Shown piece by piece: positions 26,681-40,009 of a DNA stretch of 64,000 nucleotides. Position 1 is the stretch's first letter; each line of letters starts with the position of its first letter. The DNA is from Massilia sp. IC2-477. Lineage in GTDB: Bacteria; Pseudomonadota; Gammaproteobacteria; Burkholderiales; Burkholderiaceae_D. Location: contig NZ_JAJFEQ010000005.1 of NCBI RefSeq assembly GCF_020707265.1, forward strand, positions 248,001-312,000, in the 5' to 3' direction. A program made the position numbers and the translations under genes. The notes below the pieces were generated by a model. That model had not been told where the DNA came from. It saw nothing but the letters and a program-made list of their open reading frames with translations, and did no database searches.

Positions 26681-28735
26681 TCAGGCAACCAGCAGCCAGT
26701 TCTCCCTCAGGCTACGCTCGAAGTCCGCCGCCGGCAGCGGCTTGCTGTACAGGTAGCCCTGCACCTCATCGCACCCCGACTCGCGCAGGAAGGCCAGCTG
26801 CTCCAGCGTCTCTACCCCTTCAGCAATCACCCGCAGCCCGAGTTGCTGCGCCATGCTGACAATCGTCCCCGCAATCGCGCAGTCGCTCTGGTCTTCCGGA
26901 ATCCCGGTCGTGAACGAGCGGTCGATCTTCAAGGTATCGATCGGGAAGCGCTTCAGGTAGGACAGGCTAGAATACCCCGTGCCGAAATCATCGAGCGACA
27001 ACGCCACGCCCAGCTGGTGGATGTCGTCCATGATTGCGGTGACGCGCTCGAAGTCGTGCATCAGCGTGCTCTCGGTGATCTCCAGCTCGAGCCAGGACGC
27101 ATCCAGCTGATAGCGCGCCAGGGTATCGGCCACGCGTCCCGGCAGCGAAGGCGTGAACTCGCGCGCCGACACGTTCACCGCCAGGCGCAGCGGCTCGATG
27201 CCCGCCCTCTGCCAGATCGCAGCCTGGGCACAGGCCTGCTCCAGTACCCACTCCCCAACCTGCACAATCAGTCCCGTACTCTCGGCCAGCGGAATGAATT
27301 CGCCCGGCGGCACGATGCCGCGCTCCGGGTGCACCCAGCGCACCAGCGCTTCGGCGCCGACGATGCGGTCGGTGCCGATCTCGAACTTCGGTTGGTAGTA
27401 CAGGGTGAGTTCACCGTTGCCCAGCGCGTGGCGCAGGCCGGATTCGATGCGCATGCGTTCCTGCATGCCCTGGTTCATGTCCTGGCTGTAGAAGGCGACG
27501 CTGCGGTCCGGGTTGGCGTCGAGCTGCTTGGCCCGCTCCATCGCGATGTCGGCGAGGCCCAGCAGGGTCTCGGCATCGCTGCCGTCCTGCGGATAGACGC
27601 TGATGCCGATGCTGGCCCCCACGCGCAGGTCGTGGCCCGCGATGAAGAACGGCGCGTCGAGCGCGGCCTGCAGCTTCTGCGCCACCGTGGTGGCCTCGAA
27701 GTGCTGGCGGATGTCGAACAGGCCCACGGCGAATTCGTCGCCGGACAGGCGCGCCACCACGTCTTCGTCGCGCAGGGTGTCGCGCAGGCGCTGGGCCACC
27801 TGGCGCAGCAGTTCGTCGCCGATCTTGCGGCCCAGGGTGTCGTTGATGCGCTTGAAGCGGTTCAGGTCCATGAACAGCACGCAGCCGGCGGCCTCGTTGC
27901 GCTGGGCGACCATCAGGGCCTGGTCGACCAGGCGCGCGAACAGGGTGCGGTTTGGCAGACCCGTGAGTTCGTCGTAATAGGCCAGATGGTGCAGCTGTTC
28001 CTCGGCCTGCTTGCGCTCGGTGATGTCGGTCAGGTAGGCGATCAGGCCGATTGGGCGCTCGGCCAGGTCGCGCAAGGGAGACAGCGACAGGCTGGCCCAG
28101 AACACGTCGCCGGACTTCTTGCGGCGCCGCACTTCCATCATGCGCCCGCCCCGCTCGGCGAAGAAATCCTGGAATTCCTCTTCCTCGTCGGCATACAGGA
28201 ACAGGATGTTACGGCCGATCGCTTCCAGTGCGGTGTAGCCGAACAGTTCTTCGGCGCCGCGGTTCCAGCTGGTGATGTAGCCCATCTGATCCATGGTCAG
28301 CACCGACTCGTGGATCTGGTCGAGGATTTGCGATTGGTGCGCGAGCTGGGCTTCCATTTGCGCGTAGGCGTGGGTCGAGCGCACCGCCAGCGAATGCACT
28401 TGCAGCATTGATGCGGTCAGGTGGGCCAGGCCCGCCAGCAGGCGCGCATCGTCGGGGCCGTAGGCGTCGCGGCCGGTCACTTCATAGATGCCGAATTGTT
28501 CGGTGCTGCCGGCCACCACCTGGCGCAGCACGGGGCCGATGCCGGGAGCGGTGCCGATGCCGGCGCCGGGCAGGAAGCGGCCGTGCGGGCTGGCGAGCAG
28601 GTCGGCCGCGATGCGGCCCAGGGTCTCGTGCAGGGCTTCGCCACGCAGGCGCAGCACGGCATCACACACGGCGCCCGTACCACCGACAAAATCAAGAGCT
28701 GCGTCTACTGGTACGAGTGCGTGCATATCAGACAT
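26681..28735 (-). CDS. GAF/PAS-GGDEF-EAL cyclic-di-GMP enzyme
   Basis: The 684-residue cytoplasmic protein has a GAF-like N-terminus (about 1-130), a PAS domain (about 140-260, ITSWNRGAEELFGY), GGDEF and EAL. The cyclase signature is SGDEF (331-335). The phosphodiesterase part keeps EALVRW (from E462), an EITESTL segment and [20 protein letters not shown], so it is probably an active phosphodiesterase. The start is the ATG at 28735, preceded by AGGTGG and overlapping the HDOD stop by 8 bp; a longer in-frame start would overlap far more. Confidence 0.92.
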   Translation of the reverse strand: MSDMHALVPVDAALDFVGGTGAVCDAVLRLRGEALHETLGRIAADLLASPHGRFLPGAGIGTAPGIGPVLRQVVAGSTEQFGIYEVTGRDAYGPDDARLLAGLAHLTASMLQVHSLAVRSTHAYAQMEAQLAHQSQILDQIHESVLTMDQMGYITSWNRGAEELFGYTALEAIGRNILFLYADEEEEFQDFFAERGGRMMEVRRRKKSGDVFWASLSLSPLRDLAERPIGLIAYLTDITERKQAEEQLHHLAYYDELTGLPNRTLFARLVDQALMVAQRNEAAGCVLFMDLNRFKRINDTLGRKIGDELLRQVAQRLRDTLRDEDVVARLSGDEFAVGLFDIRQHFEATTVAQKLQAALDAPFFIAGHDLRVGASIGISVYPQDGSDAETLLGLADIAMERAKQLDANPDRSVAFYSQDMNQGMQERMRIESGLRHALGNGELTLYYQPKFEIGTDRIVGAEALVRWVHPERGIVPPGEFIPLAESTGLIVQVGEWVLEQACAQAAIWQRAGIEPLRLAVNVSAREFTPSLPGRVADTLARYQLDASWLELEITESTLMHDFERVTAIMDDIHQLGVALSLDDFGTGYSSLSYLKRFPIDTLKIDRSFTTGIPEDQSDCAIAGTIVSMAQQLGLRVIAEGVETLEQLAFLRESGCDEVQGYLYSKPLPAADFERSLRENWLLVA

Positions 28736-29891
28736 TCCGGCCCACCTGGATGGCCCAGTGGTAGGCATTCAACTGGCTGTTCCACCAGTCGGCGGGGGCA
28801 ATCCCCGCCGCCTCGAGGTCCGCTCGGGACGGGTGGGCTTCGGTTAGGCGCAGCCAGGCGCCCAGTTGTCCGCTGCGCGCCAGGAGCGCGCTGGATACGT
28901 GCTCCGGCAGGTGCAGGTCGGCGACGATGTCCGCCATCGGCATGTGCAGCAGCCGGTCGAGCAGCGAGAACACGCCGGCCATGAAGGCCAGGTCGCAGGC
29001 GTCGCGGTCTCCCCCGCTCTCCTTGCATAGCGCCTCCAGCTGGGCGCCGCGGCGCGCCGCCAGCGGCAGCAGCAGGTTCGGCAGCCCGTCGGCGTGCTGG
29101 CGCGCGTACAGCAGCAGTTGCAGCCAGCGCTGCAGCTGGCGCCTTCCCAGCAGGCTGATGGCCTGGTTGAAGCTGGTGATTTGCGTGCTCACGGCAAAAG
29201 CGGCCGAGTTGACCAGCTTGAGCAGGTGGTAAGACAGGGCCGGATCCTGCTTGAGCTGCAGTTCGAGTTCGCGCGAATCGGCGTCGCGCGACAAGAGGCC
29301 CAGCAAGGTCAGGATGCGGCGGCGCGATGTGCCGTCGTTGGTGTCGCCGGCGGCGGCCGGGTCGCAGGGATAGTCGCCGCTGAACCAGTCGAAGCCTGCC
29401 ATTTCACTGTCTGCGAACGCCTTGACGCTGTCGACGCCACGCACCATGTGCGGGCCGAACAGCGCCGCCGGGCGTGCCGGCGGCAGGCCGTCGCGCCGGT
29501 AGTCGCGCGCGATGGTGCGCAGCGCGGGCGGCACGGCCACGCCGGCCGGCGGCGTGCCGTCCAGCCACAGGCGGTAGCCGAGTTCGTGCAGTTCGGTGAG
29601 GCGGCGCGCGACGCCATCTTCCGCCAGCGTAGAAGCAGCGACGACGAAGCCGATACGGTTGGCCGGAGTCAGTGCCAGTACCGGCGGGGTCAAGGCGGCG
29701 GGATGGTCGAGCATCAGGAGCCCGTCGAGCGGCGCGATGGCGGCCAGCAGGTCCGGCGTGCCGAAGACGGCCTGCAGCTCCTGCGCCAGGTTCGCGCCCG
29801 GCTGGATCCGCAGGCAAAGCGCAACCCACTCGTTCTGCCCATTGGCGACCGGGTCGATTGCTACCAGCGGAAACGGGTCCAGCTCGGCCAT
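28728..29891 (-). CDS. HDOD-domain signalling protein with degenerate EAL-like N-terminus
   Basis: The 387-residue protein combines an N-terminal half resembling an inactive EAL fold (LHELGYRLWLDG, no EAL or DDFG catalytic residues) with a C-terminal HDOD domain (DPALSYHLLKLVNSAAFAVS then FNQAISLLGRRQLQRWLQLL). HDOD lacks the HD catalytic metal ligands and usually acts by protein contact. EAL-HDOD proteins such as CdgJ affect motility and biofilm formation. An 8-bp overlap with the GGDEF-EAL gene downstream implies a shared pathway. Confidence 0.87.
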   Translation of the reverse strand: MAELDPFPLVAIDPVANGQNEWVALCLRIQPGANLAQELQAVFGTPDLLAAIAPLDGLLMLDHPAALTPPVLALTPANRIGFVVAASTLAEDGVARRLTELHELGYRLWLDGTPPAGVAVPPALRTIARDYRRDGLPPARPAALFGPHMVRGVDSVKAFADSEMAGFDWFSGDYPCDPAAAGDTNDGTSRRRILTLLGLLSRDADSRELELQLKQDPALSYHLLKLVNSAAFAVSTQITSFNQAISLLGRRQLQRWLQLLLYARQHADGLPNLLLPLAARRGAQLEALCKESGGDRDACDLAFMAGVFSLLDRLLHMPMADIVADLHLPEHVSSALLARSGQLGAWLRLTEAHPSRADLEAAGIAPADWWNSQLNAYHWAIQVGRNV

Positions 29892-29993
29892 GGGGTTCTC
29901 AGTGCGGCTCCGAATGATATTCGGTCAATCTTATTCGACGGATTATCAGAAAGCAACACCTTTTGTTTCTTTATAGATACTATTCGTACATAC

Positions 29994-30632
29994 TCACGGA
30001 TAACCACCATTTTCCGCACGCTGGACGGCGAAGCGGATCAGCTCTGCCTGCCCTTCGATCCCGAGCTTGCGCTTGATGTTGAGGCGGTGGGTTTCGACCG
30101 TACGCACCGACAGGTCGAGGGCTCGGGCGATCTGCTTGTTCGACTGGCCATCGGCGATGTGCCTCAGGACTTCCTGCTCGCGCAGCGTCAGCAGCGTGTC
30201 CTGCGGCGCCGGGTTGGCCAGTTGGCGCGCCAACGCGGCGCTGTAGTAGATGCCGCCGCCCATCACGGTGTCGATCGCCAGCACGATGTCCTTGCCGGGC
30301 GCGTCCTTCAGCACGTAGCCGCGCGCGCCGGCCGCCATGGCCTGGGCCACGTATTCGGGCTTGTCGTGCATCGACAGGATCAGCACCAGGATGTCGGGAT
30401 AGTGTTCGAGCAGGCGCGCCGTGGCTTCGATGCCGCTGCCGCCTTTCATGTTCACGTCCATCAGCACCAGGTCGGGACGGCAGGCGCCGGCCTGCGCGAT
30501 GGCTTCCTCGCCTGACCCGGCCTCGCCCACCACGCGCAGGCGCGGCGCCGCTTCCAGGCGGGCGCGCAGGCCGTCGCGCACCAACGGATGGTCGTCCACC
30601 AGCAGGATCTTGATGTCAGAAGCGTCGCTCAT
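29994..30632 (-). CDS. NarL/FixJ-family response regulator
   Basis: The product has 212 residues from the ATG at 30632. The receiver domain has D13-D14 in the acidic pocket, phosphoacceptor D59 (VLMDVNM) and K109 (YVLKD). A LuxR-type HTH follows (LTLREQEVLRHIADGQSNKQ, then LDLSVRTVETHRLNI). Its start overlaps the kinase stop as ATGA, so the two form one coupled two-component system. The divergent cstA gene is the likely target; this is inferred. Confidence 0.95.
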   Translation of the reverse strand: MSDASDIKILLVDDHPLVRDGLRARLEAAPRLRVVGEAGSGEEAIAQAGACRPDLVLMDVNMKGGSGIEATARLLEHYPDILVLILSMHDKPEYVAQAMAAGARGYVLKDAPGKDIVLAIDTVMGGGIYYSAALARQLANPAPQDTLLTLREQEVLRHIADGQSNKQIARALDLSVRTVETHRLNIKRKLGIEGQAELIRFAVQRAENGGYP

Positions 30633-31993
30633 GTCTGTTCCTTCAAATCGATGCTGGCCACCACGCGGGTGCCGAGCGGCGATGACTCGATCGCGAGCAG
30701 GCCGCCGATGGCTTCCATCCGTTCCATCATGTTGCGCAGGCCGATGCCGCGCTGTGGGTGCTGGGCGATGCCCTGGGCGTCGAAGCCGACGCCGTCGTCG
30801 GCGATGCTCAAGCTGAGGCAGCGGCCGCGGCGCGCCAGCAGCATCTCGACCTGGCGCGCGCCGGCATGGCGCTCGGCATTGGTGAGCGCTTCCTGGGCAA
30901 TGCGAAACAGCACCGTGCCCGCCATCTCGGGCAGCCCGTCGACTGTCCCTTCGACGTGGAAGCGCACCGGAGTGCCGCTGTGGCGTCCAAACTCGCTGGC
31001 CAGGTGGTCGAGCGCCGGCGCCAGGCCCAGGTCGTCCAGCAGGGCCGGACGCAGGTCGTGCGAGATGCGGCGCACCTCGCCCAGCACCGACTTGACCTGG
31101 TCCACCGTGCGTTCGAGCGCGTCGCGCGCGGCCTGCTGCTGGGTGGCGTCGCCGTCCAGCCGGATCAGGCCCGCTTCCAGCTGCAGCTTGACCGAGACCA
31201 GGGCCTGGCTGATCCCGTCGTGCAGGTCGCGCGACAGGCGTGCCCGCTCTTCCTCCTGCGATTCGACCACGCGCTGGGCCAGGGCCTTGAGCTTGGCGTC
31301 GGCCACGCGCAGCTCGCGCAGGTTCAGCACCAGGCCGCCGCTGGCCACCGCCACCGAGGCCAGCACTGCGAGGCCAGCGATCCACAGCAGGGTCTCGCCG
31401 ATGTTGCGCGACTGCTGGGCGTCGACCTGGGCCAGCGCGGCTTCGACGTCGTCGAGGTAGATCCCGGTGCCCATCATCCAGCCCCAGTGCTCGATCGGCA
31501 CCACGTAGCCAAGCTTGGGCGCGGCGCGGTTCGATGAGGGCTTGGCCCAGGTGTAGCGGTGAAAGCCGCCGCCGGCGCGGGCGCGTTCGATCAGGCGCCG
31601 GATGGTGGGCACGCCATTGGCGTCACGCCAGTCCCACATGTCGGTGCCGACCAGCTCGGGCTGGCGCGGGTGCATCAGGCTGCGGCCCTGCATGTCGTAC
31701 ACGAAGAAGTAGCCATCGTCGCCGAAGCTGAGCGAACCGAGGATGCGCTTGGCCTCCTCCAGGGTGGCGGCGTCCTTGCGGCCCGAGCGCACCAGGTGGC
31801 CGATCGATTGCGTGGCCAGGGCCACGTAGTGGCGCAGCTCGGCCTCCTTGCTTGCGAGGTAGGCGCGCTGGATGGTGGCGCGCTGCTGCTGCGCCAGTTC
31901 GGCGGCCTGCTGGCGCACGAACAGGGCGATCGCGCACAGGGCCACGATCAGCGGCCCGATCGCCAGCACGATCACCTTCTGCCTGAGTTTCAT
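30629..31993 (-). CDS. Cache-sensor histidine kinase (HisKA_3 type)
   Basis: The 454-residue kinase has an N-terminal membrane helix (about 7-26) and a single-Cache (sCache_2-like) periplasmic domain (about 37-195: DGYFFVYDMQGRSLMHPRQP, then PIEHWGWMMGTGIYLDDVE). A second membrane segment follows (LLWIAGLAVLASVAVASGGL). The HisKA_3 domain carries phospho-accepting H258 in LSRDLHDGISQ, and the ATPase domain has N (ALTNAERHA) and G boxes (DDGVGFD, GIGLRNM). sCache_2 domains often bind small carboxylates, which would suit control of the divergent pyruvate/peptide transporter gene cstA; that link is inferred. Confidence 0.93.
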   Translation of the reverse strand: MKLRQKVIVLAIGPLIVALCAIALFVRQQAAELAQQQRATIQRAYLASKEAELRHYVALATQSIGHLVRSGRKDAATLEEAKRILGSLSFGDDGYFFVYDMQGRSLMHPRQPELVGTDMWDWRDANGVPTIRRLIERARAGGGFHRYTWAKPSSNRAAPKLGYVVPIEHWGWMMGTGIYLDDVEAALAQVDAQQSRNIGETLLWIAGLAVLASVAVASGGLVLNLRELRVADAKLKALAQRVVESQEEERARLSRDLHDGISQALVSVKLQLEAGLIRLDGDATQQQAARDALERTVDQVKSVLGEVRRISHDLRPALLDDLGLAPALDHLASEFGRHSGTPVRFHVEGTVDGLPEMAGTVLFRIAQEALTNAERHAGARQVEMLLARRGRCLSLSIADDGVGFDAQGIAQHPQRGIGLRNMMERMEAIGGLLAIESSPLGTRVVASIDLKEQT

Positions 31994-32003
31994 ATTTGCG
32001 TCG

Positions 32004-32111
32004 TAGGGTGGGCGGATCTCCCGCCCACGCGGTCGACCAGTGGTGAAATCATCGTACGTGGCGCTTTCCAGCTAACTATCACCGCGTGGGCGGAAAATCC
32101 GCCCACCCTAC
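32004..32111. repeat. Two-arm GTAGGGTGGGCGG palindromic repeat
   Basis: A left arm (32004-32034) starting GTAGGGTGGGCGG and ending CCCGCCCACGCGGT is mirrored by a right arm (32081-32111) starting ACCGCGTGGGCGG and ending CCGCCCACCCTAC. Each arm is itself a hairpin. The 46-bp centre is unique. The layout is that of a REPIN (paired REP sequences in opposite orientation). It lies 10 bp upstream of the histidine kinase start. Confidence 0.85.
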
Positions 32112-32150
32112 GGTTGTGTCAGCCCGACATTTTACGGTGGAAACTGCAAG

Positions 32151-32181
32151 GCTGCCGGGCCCGGCAGCTACGTAGTACTAC
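32151..32181. promoter_or_regulatory. Palindromes between the two-component system and cstA
   Basis: An 18-bp perfect palindrome (32151-32168, GCTGCCGGGCCCGGCAGC) is followed by the 10-bp palindrome GTAGTACTAC (32172-32181). NarL-type regulators bind short inverted repeats, so the second is a candidate operator about 150 bp upstream of cstA. The rest of the 31994-32330 gap is the repeat at 32004 and a GGAGGA Shine-Dalgarno for cstA. Confidence 0.35.
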
Positions 32182-32330
32182 GCAGGCACTGCGTAATCAT
32201 GCGCTTGCGGTGCTGATATTCGTGCAACATACTCGCCGGTACGCTGTCCCTAAAACCGCCGGTCAATACGCATGCGGCCGGCCACGATAAGTAATCAATA
32301 CGGATTCCAATCCATCCTCGGAGGAGCACC

Positions 32331-34397
32331 ATGAAACGAATGTCGAGCTCGCTCGGCTGGATCGCCCTGTCGATCCTCGGCGCCTTTTCGCTCGGGTTCA
32401 TCGCCGTCAAGCGCGGCGAAACCATCAACGCGATCTGGATCGTCGCCGCCGCGATTTGCGTCTACCTGATCGCCTACCGCTTCTACAGCAAATTCATCGC
32501 CTACAAGGCGCTCGGGCTCGACCCGCTGCGCCAGACCCCGGCCTACAAGTACAACGACGGCCTGGACTACGTCCCGACCAACAAGTACGTCCTGTACGGC
32601 CACCACTTCGCGGCGATCGCCGGCGCCGGCCCGCTGGTCGGCCCGGTGCTGGCGGCCCAGATGGGCTACCTGCCGGGCATGATGTGGATCCTGGCCGGCG
32701 TCGTGTTCGCCGGCGCCGTGCAGGATTTCATCGTCCTGTTCATGTCCACCCGCCGCGACGGCCGTTCGCTCGGTGACCTCATCAAGTCCGAGATGGGCGA
32801 GATCCCGGGCCTGATCGCGCTGCTGGGCTGCTTCATGATCATGGTGATCATCCTGGCCGTGCTGGCCCTGATCGTCGTGAAGGCGCTCACCGGTTCGCCG
32901 TGGGGTTCGTTCACGGTGATGGCGACCATTCCGATCGCGCTGTTCATGGGTATCTACTCGCGCTACGTGCGCGTCGGCCGCATCGGCGAAGTTTCGATCA
33001 TCGGCTTCGTGCTGCTGATGCTCGCCATCATCGGCGGCCAGTGGGTGCACGATTCGCCGACCTGGGGCCCGGCCTTCACCTTCACCGGCACCGAACTGAC
33101 CTGGATGCTGATCGGCTACGGCTTCATCGCTTCCGTGATTCCCGTCTGGCTGCTGCTGGCGCCACGCGACTACCTGTCCACCTTCCTCAAGATCGGCACC
33201 ATCGTGGCGCTGGCGATCGGCATCGTGATCGTCGCGCCGGAACTGCGCATGCCGGCCACCACCAAGTTCATCGACGGCACCGGTCCGGTGTGGTCGGGCA
33301 ACCTGTTCCCCTTCCTGTTCATCACCATCGCCTGCGGCGCGGTGTCGGGCTTCCACGCGCTGATCTCCTCGGGCACCACGCCCAAGATGCTGGAGAACGA
33401 AACCCACGCCCGCTTCATCGGCTACGGCGGCATGCTGATGGAATCGTTTGTCGCGATCATGGCGCTGGTGGCGGCATCGACCATCGACCCGGGCGTCTAC
33501 TTTGCCATGAACAGCCCGGCCGCGGTGCTGGGCACCACCGCGCAGTCGGCGGCAGCAGCCGTGTCGCAGATGGGCTTCGTGATCACCCCTGAAACCCTGG
33601 AACAGATGGCGCGCGACGTCGGCGAGCACACCATCATCTCGCGCGCCGGCGGCGCCCCGACCCTGGCCGTGGGCATGGCCCACATCCTGTCGAACGTGAT
33701 CGGCGGCCAGGCCATGATGGCCTTCTGGTACCACTTCGCGATCCTCTTCGAGGCCCTGTTCATCCTGACCGCGGTGGATGCGGGCACCCGCGCCGGCCGC
33801 TTCATGCTGCAGGACCTGCTGGGCGCCTTTGCCCCGTCGCTGAAGCGCACCGAGTCGCTGCCGGCCAACCTGCTGGCCACCGGCCTGTGCGTGGCGGCCT
33901 GGGGTTACTTCCTGTACCAGGGCGTGGTCGATCCGCTGGGCGGCATCAACACCCTGTGGCCGCTGTTCGGCATCGCCAACCAGATGCTGGCCGCCGTCGC
34001 GCTGATCCTCGGCACCTGCGTGCTGTTCAAGATGAAGCGTGCGCAGTACGCCTGGGTCACCATCGTACCGACCATCTGGCTGCTGGCCTGCACCCTGACC
34101 GCCGGCTACCAGAAGATCTTCGATCCGAATCCGAAGGTCGGCTTCATCGCCCACGCCAACAAGTTCCAGGCCGCGCACGACGCCGGCACGGTGCTGGCGC
34201 CGGCCAAGACGGTCGAGCAGATGGAACGCATCATCTTCAACGACTACGTCGACGCCACGCTGGCGGGCTTCTTCATGCTGGTGGTGATCTCGGTGCTGTT
34301 CTACGGCGTGCGCACCATCCTGGCCGCCCGCGGCAGCAGCGGCCCGACCACGAAGGAGACCCCGTACGTCGCCATGCCCAACCCGCAGGTGCCGTGA
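32331..34397 (+). CDS. cstA: CstA-family pyruvate/peptide transporter
   Basis: The 688-residue protein has about 16-18 membrane segments and matches carbon-starvation protein A throughout: [38 protein letters not shown], then [16 protein letters not shown] and [13 protein letters not shown]. CstA members import pyruvate and, in some species, peptides. A strong Shine-Dalgarno (GGAGGA) precedes the ATG. It overlaps the small ybdD-like gene and is divergent from a Cache kinase/NarL-type regulator pair. Confidence 0.96.
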   Translation: MKRMSSSLGWIALSILGAFSLGFIAVKRGETINAIWIVAAAICVYLIAYRFYSKFIAYKALGLDPLRQTPAYKYNDGLDYVPTNKYVLYGHHFAAIAGAGPLVGPVLAAQMGYLPGMMWILAGVVFAGAVQDFIVLFMSTRRDGRSLGDLIKSEMGEIPGLIALLGCFMIMVIILAVLALIVVKALTGSPWGSFTVMATIPIALFMGIYSRYVRVGRIGEVSIIGFVLLMLAIIGGQWVHDSPTWGPAFTFTGTELTWMLIGYGFIASVIPVWLLLAPRDYLSTFLKIGTIVALAIGIVIVAPELRMPATTKFIDGTGPVWSGNLFPFLFITIACGAVSGFHALISSGTTPKMLENETHARFIGYGGMLMESFVAIMALVAASTIDPGVYFAMNSPAAVLGTTAQSAAAAVSQMGFVITPETLEQMARDVGEHTIISRAGGAPTLAVGMAHILSNVIGGQAMMAFWYHFAILFEALFILTAVDAGTRAGRFMLQDLLGAFAPSLKRTESLPANLLATGLCVAAWGYFLYQGVVDPLGGINTLWPLFGIANQMLAAVALILGTCVLFKMKRAQYAWVTIVPTIWLLACTLTAGYQKIFDPNPKVGFIAHANKFQAAHDAGTVLAPAKTVEQMERIIFNDYVDATLAGFFMLVVISVLFYGVRTILAARGSSGPTTKETPYVAMPNPQVP

Positions 34398-34603
34398 TGA
34401 TCAGCGCCCTCCTCGACGCTGGCAAGCAGGCAGGCAAGTACCTCGGGCAGAGCATGCGCCTGATGGTCGGCCTGCCCGAGTACGACACCTACCTGGCGCA
34501 CATGGAGCGTACCCATCCGGACCAGACGCCGATGACGTACGAGGAGTTTTTCCGCGAGCGGCAGGAGGCGCGCTACGGCGGGAAACGGGCCACGTGTTGT
34601 TGA
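34397..34603 (+). CDS. ybdD: YbdD/YjiX-family small protein
   Basis: The 68-residue protein overlaps the cstA stop by one base (TGATG). It shows the family core [20 protein letters not shown] followed by [17 protein letters not shown], and ends in Cys-Cys. YbdD-type proteins are almost always encoded next to cstA and are thought to assist the transporter. A Rho-independent terminator lies 17 bp downstream. Confidence 0.93.
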   Translation: MISALLDAGKQAGKYLGQSMRLMVGLPEYDTYLAHMERTHPDQTPMTYEEFFRERQEARYGGKRATCC

Positions 34604-34619
34604 GGCCTGAATGAATGGA

Positions 34620-34648
34620 GGGGCGCGAAGGCGCCCCTTCTGTTTTTT
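34620..34648 (+). terminator. Rho-independent terminator of cstA-ybdD
   Basis: GGGGCGC (34620-34626) and GCGCCCC (34631-34637) form a perfect stem with a GAAG tetraloop, followed by TTCTGTTTTTT. Confidence 0.9.
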
Positions 34649-34693
34649 GAACGACTTTCGCACCTCCTTCTTCCTTTAGTCACCAGCCGCAAG

Positions 34694-34808
34694 ACCGTCA
34701 TCCCGGCGAAGGCCGGGATCCAAGTTCGTCGCGTCTTGTTGGCGGGTGCACGCAAGCGCTAGCCGGCTGCAAGCAAAATTGGATTCCGGCCTTCGCCGGA
34801 ATGACGGT
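34694..34808. repeat. Paired GTCAT(C/T)CCGGCGAAGGCCGG inverted repeat
   Basis: Left arm 34694-34721 (starts ACCGTCATCCCGGCGAAGG) is mirrored with a few mismatches by right arm 34781-34808 (ends CGCCGGAATGACGGT). Each arm contains its own hairpin (CCGGC-GAA-GGCCGG type). This second family of paired palindromes is different from the GTAGGGTGGGCGG family. It accounts for about a third of the 34649-35001 gap; the rest (34809-35001) is the AT-rich leader of the next gene with no further feature seen. Confidence 0.8.
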
Positions 34809-35001
34809 TCAAATGCTAGCGGTGAAAGGATGCGCAAACACCTGTCACGCGCTTAATTGCACTGCCTTCAACACGTTGACTTCCCTCAACGCTCCCCCCT
34901 CCCCTTAACCGTATATTTTTTTCTTGCGGGAATTTGCATTCCGCAAAGGAAGCCCTGCGTCGTCCGGCGCCGGGCCGTTCCGCCGTACCTGCGGGATCAG
35001 A

Positions 35002-37872
<2,871 letters not shown>

Positions 37873-37873
37873 G

Positions 37874-40009
37874 ATGCCTTCTTCTCTTCCGAAGCGCGGA
37901 ACGGTGCTGGTCGCCGATGACGATCCGGTCATGCGCATGCTGATGCTCGAGATGCTGGCCCAGGTCGGGCTGGACGCGATCGAGGCGGCCGATGGGCAGG
38001 CAGCCGTGGAACTGGCGCGTACCTGCGCGCCCGACCTGATCCTGATGGATGTCGAGATGCCGCGCATGGACGGCTTTGCCGCCTGCGAGGCGATCCGCGC
38101 CGCCGGCATCGTCAACAGCTTCGACGGCACCAGCGTGCCGATCGTGATGGTCACCGGCGGCGACGACCTGGAAGCGGTCACGCGCGCCTACGAAGCCGGG
38201 GCGACCGACTTCGTCTCGAAGCCGATCAACTGGCCCATCCTCGGGCACCGCGTGCTCTACGTACTGCGCGCCAGCGACGCCATCGCGCGCCTGCGCATCG
38301 CCGACGCCCAGAACCGGGCGGTGCTGGCGGCGATTCCCGACACCTTCTTCCGGCTCGACCGCGATGGTTTCTACCTCGACTACGAGCCGGGCCACGAGCG
38401 CCCGGGGCGCGGCCGCGCGCCGCACCAGCCACAGCCCTGCATCGGCAAGCACGTCACCGACGTGCTGCCGCCCGAGATCGCGGCGCGGGTGCTGGAGCAG
38501 ATGCGCACCGTGCTGACCACCCAGCAGGTGCGCTCGGTCGAGTACGACCTGGAACACTGCGGCGAAGTGCAGCATTTCGAAGCCCGGCTGGTTGCCACCA
38601 GCGCCTCGCAGGTGCTCGGCCTGGTGCGCGACATCAGCGAGCGCAAGCGCGCCGAGGAACAGATCCGGCGTTTGGCCTACTGCGACAGCCTGACCGGCAT
38701 CCCGAACCGCCAGGCCTTCCTGGAGACGCTGGAACGCGAGCTGCAGCGCTCGAAAATGGGCAACAAGAAGTTCGCCGTGCTGTTCATGGACCTGGACGCC
38801 TTCAAGCGCATCAATGATACGCTCGGCCACAATGCGGGCGACGCGCTGCTCAAGATGGTGTCGGAACGGCTGCGCGAAACCACCCGCCCGAGCGACCTGG
38901 TGTCGCGCGGGGACGGCAAGGACCACGCCACCAACCTGGCGCGCCTGGGCGGCGACGAGTTCACCATCCTGATCCCCGACCTGGAACGGGTCGAGCATGC
39001 GCTCAACGTCGCCCACCGCGTCAAGGAAGCAATGCGGCGGCCCTTCCTCATCGAGGGCAACGAGATCTTCGTGACCGCCAGCATCGGCATCTCGCTGTTC
39101 CCGGAAGACGGCGACGATTGCGGCTCACTGCTGAAATTCGCCGACACCGCGATGTACCACGCCAAGAACTGCGGCAAGAACAACGCCAAGCTGTACAGCT
39201 CTTCGCTGACGATGCAGATCATGAGCCACGTGAAGCTCGAGGTCGGGCTGCGCAAGGCGCTGCAGAACGACGAGCTTTATTTGGTCTACCAGCCGCAGCG
39301 CGACGTACGCAGTTCCGAGATCGTCGGGGTGGAAGCGCTGGTGCGCTGGCGCCATCCCGAGCGCGGCCTGGTGCCGCCGACCGAGTTCATCCCGCTGGCC
39401 GAGGAGACCGGCCTGATCGTGCCGATCGGCGAATGGGTGCTGCGCACCGCCTGCCGCCAGGCCAGGCTGTGGCAGCGCCAGGCCCAGCGCACCCTGCGCA
39501 TGGCGGTCAACCTGTCGGCCAAGCAGTTCAAGGACGAGAACCTGTCGCAGATGGTCCACTCGGCCCTGCTGGACGCCGGCCTGGAGCCGCGCCTGCTGGA
39601 GCTGGAGCTGACCGAAGGCACGCTGATGGACGACGCGCGCGCCACCCTGGCGACGCTGGAACAACTGCGCGGCATCGGCGTGTTCCTGTCGATCGACGAT
39701 TTCGGCACCGGCTACTCGTCGATGAACTACCTGAAGCGCTTCGACGTGCGCGCGCTGAAGATCGACCGCAGCTTCATCAATGGCCTGCCCCAGGATTCCG
39801 AGAACGCGGCCATCACCCGCGCCATCATCGCGATGGCGCACGGGCTCAAGATGGTGGTGGTGGCCGAGGGCGTGGAGACCGGCGAGCAACTGCTGCTGCT
39901 CGAGCAGTATGGCTGCGATATGGTGCAGGGTTACTTCCTGGGGCATCCGTCGAGTGCGGATGCGATTACGGGGATGCTGCAGGCGCCATTGCTGTTACCT
40001 GCTAAGTAG
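37874..40009 (+). CDS. Response regulator with PAS-like, GGDEF and EAL domains
   Basis: The 711-residue cytoplasmic protein has an N-terminal receiver ([37 protein letters not shown]), a PAS-like segment (about 150-270), an intact GGDEF (G359 onward, LGGDEFTI) and an intact EAL (E487, [31 protein letters not shown]). Both catalytic signatures are complete. It follows the hybrid kinase with a 1-bp gap, so its receiver is the obvious target of that kinase's HPt (inferred). The TAG stop codon lies inside the repeat that begins at 40006. Confidence 0.93.
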   Translation: MPSSLPKRGTVLVADDDPVMRMLMLEMLAQVGLDAIEAADGQAAVELARTCAPDLILMDVEMPRMDGFAACEAIRAAGIVNSFDGTSVPIVMVTGGDDLEAVTRAYEAGATDFVSKPINWPILGHRVLYVLRASDAIARLRIADAQNRAVLAAIPDTFFRLDRDGFYLDYEPGHERPGRGRAPHQPQPCIGKHVTDVLPPEIAARVLEQMRTVLTTQQVRSVEYDLEHCGEVQHFEARLVATSASQVLGLVRDISERKRAEEQIRRLAYCDSLTGIPNRQAFLETLERELQRSKMGNKKFAVLFMDLDAFKRINDTLGHNAGDALLKMVSERLRETTRPSDLVSRGDGKDHATNLARLGGDEFTILIPDLERVEHALNVAHRVKEAMRRPFLIEGNEIFVTASIGISLFPEDGDDCGSLLKFADTAMYHAKNCGKNNAKLYSSSLTMQIMSHVKLEVGLRKALQNDELYLVYQPQRDVRSSEIVGVEALVRWRHPERGLVPPTEFIPLAEETGLIVPIGEWVLRTACRQARLWQRQAQRTLRMAVNLSAKQFKDENLSQMVHSALLDAGLEPRLLELELTEGTLMDDARATLATLEQLRGIGVFLSIDDFGTGYSSMNYLKRFDVRALKIDRSFINGLPQDSENAAITRAIIAMAHGLKMVVVAEGVETGEQLLLLEQYGCDMVQGYFLGHPSSADAITGMLQAPLLLPAK

